Source of the DNA: Duncaniella sp. | Lineage (GTDB): Bacteria; Bacteroidota; Bacteroidia; Bacteroidales; Muribaculaceae | DNA: 12,129 bases | Assembly: GCF_029054785.1 (NCBI RefSeq) | Contig: NZ_JAIDEN010000130.1 | Span: 1-12,129 of the forward strand | Direction: 5' to 3' | Shown here: in pieces, positions 7,415-12,129 of the stretch | Numbering within the stretch: the first letter of the stretch is position 1 | Layout: each line of letters starts with the position of its first letter | Made by a program: the position numbers and the translations under genes | Notes under the pieces: model-generated | The model's input: only the letters and a program-made list of their open reading frames with translations | The model's database searches: none | Told to the model about the DNA's origin: nothing

Positions 7415-7460
7415 ATAAACGGCAAAAGGGCAGATTTCGGTCTGCCCTTTTGTCGTTTAT
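7415..7460. terminator. Strong bidirectional rho-independent terminator
   Basis: Arms 7415-7434 and 7441-7460 are complementary over 20 positions with a single G-T pair (7422/7453), around the 6-base loop TTTCGG. The GC core GGGCAGA/TCTGCCC is flanked by AAAA and TTTT, so a T-tract follows the stem in either direction. It lies between the convergent GT4 gene (+, ending 7388) and the thiol peroxidase gene (-, ending 7481), and serves both. Confidence 0.93.
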
Positions 7461-7480
7461 ATTTATCTCAATTTCGGCTC

Positions 7481-7990
7481 TCAGGCTTTCTCGGATAGGA
7501 CTTTGAGAGCAGCTTCGTAGTCTGGTTCGTTGGAGATTTCTTCGACGAGGTCGCGGAAGATCACCCGGCGGTTTTCGTCGAGGATCAGCACCGCGCGGGT
7601 CAGCAGTCCTGCCAGGGGGCCGTCGACGAGCTGAACACCGTATTTCTGCCCGAACAGCGGCGAGCGGAAGGCCGAGCCGAAAAGCACATTCCTGATGTTT
7701 TCGATTGTGCAGAAGCGTCCCATCGCGAAGGGGAGGTCCATAGAGACACAGATCACCACTACGTCGTCGAGCTTGGCGGCTTCTTCATTGAAACGGCGCA
7801 CACTCATGGCGCAGACCTCTGTGTCGAGGCTTGGGAAGATGTTCAGGACAACCCGCTTTCCGGCAAAGTCGGTGCAGAGCAGCTGGGAGAGGTCTGGTCC
7901 TGAGAGGTGAAAGCAGGGTGCGGTTTCGCCTACTGAAGGCAAGGTACCGCAGGTGTGACAGGCTTGTCCTTTGAAAAATACGGTTTCCAT
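7481..7990 (-). CDS. tpx: Thiol peroxidase Tpx (atypical 2-Cys peroxiredoxin)
   Basis: This 169-residue protein, close to the usual Tpx length, reduces hydrogen and alkyl peroxides with thioredoxin as electron donor. The peroxidatic cysteine is C60 in PSLDTEVC (53-60), and the resolving cysteine is C94 in GRFCTIE. The segments DLPFAMGRFC (85-94), YGVQLVDGPLAGLLTRAV and EPDYEAAL near the C-terminus match Tpx closely. An unusual CHTC (C11 and C14) lies in the N-terminal hairpin, where other Tpx proteins lack a cysteine pair; C26 and C39 are also extra. No signal peptide is present, so it should be cytoplasmic. The gene starts 54 bases after the LolA/thioredoxin-like gene on the same strand, and I see no clear promoter box in that AT-rich gap, so the two may be co-transcribed. 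It ends at the bidirectional terminator. Confidence 0.94.
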   Translation of the reverse strand: METVFFKGQACHTCGTLPSVGETAPCFHLSGPDLSQLLCTDFAGKRVVLNIFPSLDTEVCAMSVRRFNEEAAKLDDVVVICVSMDLPFAMGRFCTIENIRNVLFGSAFRSPLFGQKYGVQLVDGPLAGLLTRAVLILDENRRVIFRDLVEEISNEPDYEAALKVLSEKA

Positions 7991-8044
7991 ATATGTCTAT
8001 ATATTTGTTTTTTGAATTTATAAGTATGTCCGGATGGCGGGGGC

Positions 8045-9229
8045 TCAGTCTGTGAGAGCCATTGTCTGTAAAACAACGTTTCCCAACTCGCGGTTGAGTC
8101 CGAGATTGACATTTTTGATATTGCCGTCGCTGTCGGCCATGATGACTACCGGGAGTGAGGTGACACCACAGTCGCGGGCCAGTGACTTGCCGTTCATCAG
8201 CAGGTGTTCGCCGGGGCGCACGGAGGGTACGACCGCCTCGATCGCGTCGGTGTTTGTCGAGTTGAAGACCCAGATGACATCCACGGCCTTGGGCAGAGAG
8301 TCGGCGGCACCGCGGACAGCTTCCACGATCTCGGAGTTGAATCCTGACACCGGGTCGAGGATGGCGATGACGGTCGGTGCGGCGAATTTTTCGCCACGGT
8401 GGTGGGTGTAGCGCTCGCCTGTGGTGGTTGGCAGAGTGAAGGTTGGCATCGGTGTGCCGGCAAGATTTTCGATGTGGAAATTGTTTTCGCGGTATTTTTC
8501 GAAAATCTCAGGATATCGGGCTGTGAGCGCCGCGTCTGAAAGGTCCGGGCAGTTCATCCGTTCCGGATAGGTGTAGCTGACGAAGATTGTCTGCTCGGTG
8601 ATCTGTCCCGGATTGCTTTCGGTGTCGATGCGCAGCGGGAGCATGGTCTCTGCGTCGAAGAAGAAGTCCTTTTCTGTGGCCACGACCTCGCTGACAGTGA
8701 AGACCGTCGAGACTTTGATGGCTTTTTTGCCGTTGAATGTTGCGGGAGGGGCCACTGAGATGCTGTAACGGCTGTCGCCGGACATCGTTTTCAGTTCGCG
8801 GGCTATGAACGCGGGGTAGAGGTCGGCGAACTGGGCGCTTCCCTGGACTCCGGCAGAGCGGCCTGTCGGGCGGAACGGGATTGAGTCCCACTCCATGTGG
8901 TATTCCTGGAGGCGTTCGTTGCGGTAGCGGTAGTGATGGCCGTCAAAATAGGCCGAGAAGCCCTCTACGTGGCCTGTCGGGGTCTCCAGTGACCAGTCGG
9001 TCAGGTAGGAGCAGGGGGCCAGAGGGTCGCCGGGGGCCGGGGCTGAGGAGAGGCCGACGGTGTAGACCACATCGCTCTCGCTCTGGGGCAGTGTGACACT
9101 GAAACGTGCATCAGCCTCGTAGCACCCGATTGATTCAAGCCGTGAGATAATATCAGCTATCCCCTGAGCCGACAGACCCAAGGGATATAACGCTGTTAAC
9201 ACCATTAACAATCTTGCGTTCCCTTTCAT
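8045..9229 (-). CDS. Exported protein: LolA-like domain fused to a degenerate thioredoxin (TlpA-type) domain
   Basis: This 394-residue protein has a signal peptide ending near residue 21 (LSAQ), so it should act in the periplasm. Residues about 24-245 look like the LolA/RseB-type half-barrel: repeated beta strands, and FFFDAETMLPLRID (189-202) followed by a strand-rich segment, as in outer-membrane lipoprotein-sorting family proteins. Residues about 254-394 resemble a TlpA/AhpC-type thioredoxin fold with GTPMPTFTLPTTTGE (258-272), a strand (TVIAIL) and the cis-proline motif TSLP (357-360). Where the family has W-C-x-x-C, this protein reads DPVSGF (292-297), so both active-site cysteines are missing. 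One lone cysteine, C354, lies just before the cis-proline. It is unlikely to be a disulfide reductase; a binding or chaperone role for envelope proteins or lipoproteins is inference. The nearest gene downstream is tpx. Confidence 0.72.
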   Translation of the reverse strand: MKGNARLLMVLTALYPLGLSAQGIADIISRLESIGCYEADARFSVTLPQSESDVVYTVGLSSAPAPGDPLAPCSYLTDWSLETPTGHVEGFSAYFDGHHYRYRNERLQEYHMEWDSIPFRPTGRSAGVQGSAQFADLYPAFIARELKTMSGDSRYSISVAPPATFNGKKAIKVSTVFTVSEVVATEKDFFFDAETMLPLRIDTESNPGQITEQTIFVSYTYPERMNCPDLSDAALTARYPEIFEKYRENNFHIENLAGTPMPTFTLPTTTGERYTHHRGEKFAAPTVIAILDPVSGFNSEIVEAVRGAADSLPKAVDVIWVFNSTNTDAIEAVVPSVRPGEHLLMNGKSLARDCGVTSLPVVIMADSDGNIKNVNLGLNRELGNVVLQTMALTD

Positions 9230-9376
9230 AAATACAATAGTTGACGTTCATTATAACAACGCCTTGCCGGGCGAATGTGTTCACCCGCAGCCGTGAAAAT
9301 TTTGATGGTATGGTGCAGTGGATGCCCGGCAGTGATGTTTTGCAATCTCGGCCGGCATTGAATGATTGTTGTTATC
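9230..9376 (-). other. Gap and probable 5' leader of the LolA/thioredoxin-like gene
   Basis: This 147-base gap follows the lipid kinase stop. It holds an 8-bp inverted repeat, TGCCGGGC (9265-9272) and GCCCGGCA (9324-9331), 51 bases apart. A small hairpin overlaps its inner side: 9269-9275 against 9280-9286, which pairs fully, with one U-G, only in the - strand transcript. No clear terminator for the lipid kinase and no TAnnTTTG promoter box are visible. Confidence 0.35.
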
Positions 9377-10339
9377 TTATTTCTGGAACAGATTGTTGAC
9401 AGCGATCCTGAAGTCGTTGAACATAGCGGAAACCGGGGTCAGGATCGGTTTGAAGGGGTGGACGACACCGGGGGTGAATACGCGCAGTCCTTTGTGATGA
9501 CAGCGGACGTTCAGGCGGTGGTCCATCTCCATTGGCTCGCCGTCGACATGGGAGGGGCCACGGTGTTCGCGCTCGATGATGATGTTGTCGGTCCGGAAGG
9601 TGTGGATCAGCATGTTGCGTTCGATCATTCCGGTGAGCATGTCGACGCCTACCAGGGCGGTCGAGAGAGTGTTGCCCGCGTGGATGATGGTGACGTCAAG
9701 AAGCCCGTCGTCAATTGAGGCGCTGGGGGCTATGTAGGCGTTGTTGCCGTATTGCGAAGCGTTGCAGACGGCCACAAGGAAGGCTTTTTCGGTCAGAGTC
9801 TTGCCGTTGGCTATGATGGTGTAGTGTTCCGGCTCATAGCTGGCATAGGTCTGGAAAGTGCTCTGTATGTAGGTGAGTTTTCCGCGTGTTTTCTTTTTGG
9901 CGAAAGCCGCGCTGACGGCGGCGTCGAAGCCGACTCCGCAGGTGCAGAAGAATTTCTTGTCGTTGACGGTTGCGTAGTCGATGTCTGTCGCGTGGTTTTC
10001 AATGATGACCTTGAGACCCTCCTTGAGGTCTACGGGAATGCCGAGATGTCGGGCAAGACCGTTGCCCGAACCGCAAGGGAGTATGCCGAGAACGACACCT
10101 GTGCCGCAAAGCGCTGCGGCAGTCTCGTTGATTGTGCCGTCACCGCCGGCAGCAAGAACAGAGTCACATCCTTTTTCTATGGCTGAGAGAGCCAGGCGAG
10201 TGGCGTCGCCGTGGCCTTTGGTATAAGCGGTCTCGACTTCCCAGCCGAAGGGGCGGAGGGCGTCGATAACCATGCGGTCAAGTCCGGCTTTGCTTCGCGT
10301 GCCGGAGATCGGATTGATGATTAGTCTGGCTTTGGGCAT
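9377..10339 (-). CDS. YegS/DgkB-type lipid (diacylglycerol) kinase
   Basis: This 320-residue protein belongs to the diacylglycerol/sphingosine kinase catalytic family, which phosphorylates a lipid hydroxyl with ATP at the inner face of the cytoplasmic membrane. Visible motifs are INPISG (8-13), the nucleotide-binding GGDGTINE (65-72), LPCGSGNGLARHLGIP (87-102), DDGLLD (210-215) and DGEP (266-269), in family order and at normal family length. No signal peptide or membrane span is present. Its ATG shares one base with the TGA of the upstream small gene (TGATG), so translation is probably coupled. Possible roles are recycling of diacylglycerol from lipid turnover or making another phospholipid. 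The exact lipid cannot be read from sequence, and sphingosine-like substrates are possible in Bacteroidota. Confidence 0.92.
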   Translation of the reverse strand: MPKARLIINPISGTRSKAGLDRMVIDALRPFGWEVETAYTKGHGDATRLALSAIEKGCDSVLAAGGDGTINETAAALCGTGVVLGILPCGSGNGLARHLGIPVDLKEGLKVIIENHATDIDYATVNDKKFFCTCGVGFDAAVSAAFAKKKTRGKLTYIQSTFQTYASYEPEHYTIIANGKTLTEKAFLVAVCNASQYGNNAYIAPSASIDDGLLDVTIIHAGNTLSTALVGVDMLTGMIERNMLIHTFRTDNIIIEREHRGPSHVDGEPMEMDHRLNVRCHHKGLRVFTPGVVHPFKPILTPVSAMFNDFRIAVNNLFQK

Positions 10340-10659
10340 CAGATAGTTACACGTCTGGTGGAGCTTCCGATTTTAATGATATAGATTCCTTTGGCGCTCA
10401 TTGGCAGGCGGTGGATTCCGGCAGGAAGTGTTGCCTGGGATATGAGCTGACCGAGGATTGTGAATACTTTCACGCTGACCGGACGGGGAGTGGCGATATA
10501 GATGAAATTTTCGCGCACGGCCATTTCCGCCTGGGCTTCCGGATCGGATCGCATTTCGGTGAACATGCGGTCAGGCGCATCGACAGCTTCCCAGCGCGTG
10601 GCGGCGCCGGAGAGCAGCGAGGTGAGGCCAAGTATCAGTATGATAAACAGTTTCCGCAT
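10339..10659 (-). CDS. Small exported protein with a T9SS-type C-terminal sorting domain
   Basis: This 106-residue protein has a signal peptide (MRKLFIILILGLTSLLSGAA, cleavage near residue 20) and a short linker of about 25 residues. Residues about 48-106 match the type A T9SS (Por secretion tail) pattern: VSVKVFTILGQLISQ (61-75), then LPAGIHRL and KGIYIIKI (90-97) before a basic end. In this family the domain follows a large passenger and directs export through the type IX system or surface anchoring; here there is almost no passenger. It is transcribed from the promoter at 10692-10722, and its stop overlaps the lipid kinase start by one base. It may be a small surface protein, a relic of a larger protein, or a stand-alone domain with another role. 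Confidence 0.7.
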   Translation of the reverse strand: MRKLFIILILGLTSLLSGAATRWEAVDAPDRMFTEMRSDPEAQAEMAVRENFIYIATPRPVSVKVFTILGQLISQATLPAGIHRLPMSAKGIYIIKIGSSTRRVTI

Positions 10660-10691
10660 GATTTCCGGTTGAAATTGTCCTATATATATTG

Positions 10692-10722
10692 CAAAAGTAA
10701 TAAAAAAAATTCACCGCGCAAA
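10692..10722 (-). promoter_or_regulatory. Bacteroidota-type promoter for the sorting-domain/lipid kinase genes
   Basis: Reading the - strand, TTTG (10722-10719) is followed by 19 bases and then TACTTTTG (10699-10692). This fits the known Bacteroidota primary sigma consensus TTTG-N19-21-TAnnTTTG. The expected transcript start is a few bases further on, roughly 25-30 bases before the ATG at 10659. The -33 box is part of the T-tract of the terminator that ends the upstream gene. Confidence 0.75.
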
Positions 10723-10758
10723 AAAATCCCCTCATCCGGGATTTGACGGGATGAGGGG
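10721..10758 (-). terminator. Rho-independent terminator of the choloylglycine hydrolase-family gene
   Basis: CCCCTCATCC (10728-10737) and GGATGAGGGG (10749-10758) form a perfect 10-bp stem with an 11-base loop. On the - strand the stem is followed by one A and then TTTTTT (10726-10721). It lies about 45 bases after the stop at 10804. Confidence 0.88.
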
Positions 10759-10803
10759 CAGTAACAGTAAAAGTGTGTTTTTTATAGTTGATAGAGTGGA
10801 TTC

Positions 10804-11841
10804 TCAATACATTGGTGTGAACGCTTTGGAGCGGAAGAGTTTGCCGGTGACATCACCTATGTAGTCTTTGCTCTTGGAGACGTCCAGTTTCATGACCGGC
10901 GCGCCCGGACGCAGATCGCATTTCTTCAGGTCGATGTAGAAGAGGCCGGGGTTGGTGACCACATCGAAGTAGTAGAGACGGTCGCGGAGGTTGGAGAAGG
11001 AGCGCCACTGGGTCGAGCTGATGTTGCCTTCGCCCTGGACGGTGTAGGTGTAGGGGACGGAGACGTTGAAGAGGATTGAGCGTGTGATCGCTACTCCGAG
11101 GTCTGCGTCGCCGGTCTTTTCGACATTCTGGTCGAAGAAGTCGGCGCGGACATATCGGTCAGGACTTGAGACGGTGCCGGGGAGGGTGTGTGTGCCACCC
11201 TTTTTGACCCAGTAGTCATTGATGGCGTTCATCTGCGGATAGGTGGGGTCGTTGGTGAGGACTCTGAGGTCCTGGCCCTGATAGATACGGATGGTTCCGT
11301 GGTCGAATTCGACCATTGCCGATTTGCCCGAAGGATCGGTGATGCCCCAGTGGAGGGTGGAGGTGGTGCCTTCGTCAAATGTCGCACCTGAGATGTTGAA
11401 ATCCTGGGCGGCGAGCAGGGCTACGGCTTCGTCGGTTGTCCCGCAGAGGTCGAGGATCCATGCGGGGAACATGGCCAGTGACATCGGCGGCCTGTTTTTG
11501 GTCGAGTCGTTGACATAGACGGTGCCTTTACAGAAGAGTCCGTTGACTACGAGGCCTTTTTCATTCATGCCTTCCGTGATGCCGCCCTCGTAGCTGACGG
11601 CGTAGACTGATCCGTATTTAGAAGTCCATTCCACTGATCCCGGCAGAGAGTTGCCGGCTTTTTTCATGCCGCGGGGATAGACATATATGTTTGTCGGGAT
11701 GGGTGTTTTCCAGTCAAGTGAACGGCCTACGATGCGCAGACTGTCGGAGCCGACATAGAGCACTCGTGAGCAGCCTTCGGCATGCTGGGTGCCCAACATC
11801 GCGGTCAGGGCCAGTGCCATGGCGAATAATTTAGCCTTCAT
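10804..11841 (-). CDS. Secreted choloylglycine hydrolase-family (bile salt hydrolase / penicillin V acylase type) amidase
   Basis: This 345-residue Ntn hydrolase cleaves linear amide bonds, most likely conjugated bile salts or N-acyl amides. A signal peptide of about 23 residues ends AEG, and cleavage there would expose C24 (GCSRVLYV) as the N-terminal nucleophile. Other expected family residues are present: R40 and D43 in GRSLDW (spaced from the cysteine as in known bile salt hydrolases), N93 in GMNEKGLVVNG, N197 in VLTNDPTYP, and R229/R232 in SSPDRYVRADF. STQWRSFSNLRDRLYYFD (276-293) matches the conserved C-terminal segment. Periplasmic or exported location is expected. The cysteine context is not a good lipobox, and lipidation would block catalysis. 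It has its own terminator and looks monocistronic. The substrate (bile salt, penicillin V or another N-acyl amide) cannot be settled from sequence. Confidence 0.92.
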   Translation of the reverse strand: MKAKLFAMALALTAMLGTQHAEGCSRVLYVGSDSLRIVGRSLDWKTPIPTNIYVYPRGMKKAGNSLPGSVEWTSKYGSVYAVSYEGGITEGMNEKGLVVNGLFCKGTVYVNDSTKNRPPMSLAMFPAWILDLCGTTDEAVALLAAQDFNISGATFDEGTTSTLHWGITDPSGKSAMVEFDHGTIRIYQGQDLRVLTNDPTYPQMNAINDYWVKKGGTHTLPGTVSSPDRYVRADFFDQNVEKTGDADLGVAITRSILFNVSVPYTYTVQGEGNISSTQWRSFSNLRDRLYYFDVVTNPGLFYIDLKKCDLRPGAPVMKLDVSKSKDYIGDVTGKLFRSKAFTPMY

Positions 11842-11948
11842 AACAGTTGAAATTGGTGGGTGTTAATTGGAGATATACACAAGTAACAACTGTCAGGGCC
11901 GTAATGTTTATTGTCTGACCGATTCTTACGCGAGGTCCGGATATAAGA

Positions 11949-12023
11949 CTCCCGCCGGAATCTCCTGACCTTTAAATTGGCAAGCTGTGAGAAAGGTCTT
12001 TGTGGGGAGACGTCCGGCGGGAG
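11949..12023. repeat. Long composite inverted repeat / stem-loop
   Basis: CTCCCGCCGGA (11949-11959) pairs perfectly with TCCGGCGGGAG (12013-12023). Inside, TCTCC (11961-11965) pairs with GGAGA (12006-12010), and GACCTTT (11967-11973) pairs with AAAGGTC (11992-11998). That leaves an 18-base apical loop (11974-11991). In total 23 base pairs lie in three nested stems. No T-tract follows on either side, so it is not an ordinary terminator. It could be a structured RNA, a leader element upstream of the amidase gene, or one copy of a dispersed repeat. Confidence 0.65.
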
Positions 12024-12078
12024 CTATGGGGAAAATGGGGAGTTTTTCGGGAGGGATTTTGGGAGATCTGGTAGATTT

Positions 12079-12102
12079 GGGAGGGCAATCGGGAGGAGTG
12101 GG
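12079..12102 (+). other. G-quadruplex motif
   Basis: Four GGG runs (12079-12081, 12083-12085, 12091-12093, 12100-12102) are separated by loops of 1, 5 and 6 bases, fitting the canonical G3-N1-7 pattern on the + strand. Five further G-runs occur at 12028-12063, so several alternative quadruplexes are possible. Biological use is not shown. Confidence 0.5.
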
Positions 12103-12106
12103 AGTA

Positions 12107-12120
12107 CTGATAGGTATCAG
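12107..12120. repeat. Short palindrome CTGATA-GG-TATCAG
   Basis: Two 6-base arms in perfect inverted symmetry around GG. It could be a binding site for a dimeric regulator of a gene beyond the right edge, or a small hairpin. No further evidence is available. Confidence 0.3.
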
Positions 12121-12129
12121 CGTTTGCGG

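Larger units (their letters stand above)
11842..12129. other. Structured, G-rich non-coding right edge
   Basis: No gene is supported in these 288 bases. From left to right it holds the AT-rich upstream region of the amidase gene (11842-11930), a long composite hairpin (11949-12023), a stretch with nine runs of three or four G on the + strand (12028-12102), and a short palindrome (12107-12120). Two - strand frames are open to the window edge, but this follows from the lack of T/A-rich codons in the C-rich strand and is not taken as a gene. Confidence 0.5.

Noticed and set aside
10804..11841. Reading the amidase N-terminus as a lipoprotein signal with C24 lipidated
   Set aside because: The AEGC context is a poor lipobox, and lipidation would block the N-terminal cysteine needed for catalysis.
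11878..11885. TACTTGTG on the - strand as a -7 box for the amidase gene
   Set aside because: One mismatch to TAnnTTTG, and no TTG at the expected 19-21 base distance.
11926..12129. Proline-rich - strand frame of 67 codons running in from the right edge
   Set aside because: A C-rich strand has few stop codons, a second frame is also open nearby, and the frame runs through the hairpin. No recognisable protein features were seen.

Overview
The window looks like a chromosomal piece of a gut-type Bacteroidota genome, probably Bacteroidales. A Muribaculaceae-like organism is my best guess, but that rests on general feel and not on a marker gene. The evidence is a Bacteroidota-type promoter (TTTG, 19 bases, TACTTTTG) upstream of one gene, AT-rich gene starts without Shine-Dalgarno sequences, a type IX secretion (T9SS)-like C-terminal sorting domain, a multidomain pectinase, and a secreted choloylglycine-hydrolase family enzyme. 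Coding DNA is moderately GC-rich and intergenic DNA is markedly AT-rich. No rRNA, tRNA, CRISPR array or transposase is visible.

Left part, + strand (1-7388). A 444-base AT-rich non-coding region holds two tandem hairpins, a T-tract and a possible 33-codon leader ORF that overlaps the next start by ATGA. It precedes an 1126-residue secreted pectinase with four parts in order: pectin methylesterase (CE8), Fn3-like module, family 10 pectate lyase (PL10), and a second CE8-like domain. After a 170-base gap come three closely spaced genes: a GT4 glycosyltransferase, a radical SAM/SPASM protein, and a second GT4 glycosyltransferase that starts one base after the radical SAM stop. They look like part of a surface-polysaccharide or glycoconjugate module. 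A strong bidirectional hairpin terminator at 7415-7460 closes this block.

Right part, - strand (7481-11841). Read in the direction of transcription, this begins with a secreted Ntn hydrolase of the bile salt hydrolase/penicillin V acylase family, which has its own terminator. Next is a small protein made of little more than a signal peptide and a T9SS-type sorting domain. It overlaps by one base (TGATG) a YegS/DgkB-type lipid kinase. Then come an exported protein pairing a LolA-like domain with a thioredoxin fold that has lost its CxxC, and a thiol peroxidase (Tpx) with an extra N-terminal CxxC. The last two lie 54 bases apart on the same strand and may share a transcript and an envelope or redox stress theme.

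Right edge (11842-12129). This non-coding segment has a long three-part hairpin with an 11-bp perfect outer stem, followed by a G-run-rich stretch with a canonical G-quadruplex motif and a short palindrome. It is the least explained part of the window.

No single dominant novel system is visible. The most unusual items are the two CE8 domains, each missing a different oxyanion-hole glutamine; the radical SAM/SPASM protein between two glycosyltransferases; the degenerate LolA-thioredoxin fusion; the passenger-less sorting domain coupled to a lipid kinase; and the structured, G-rich right edge.
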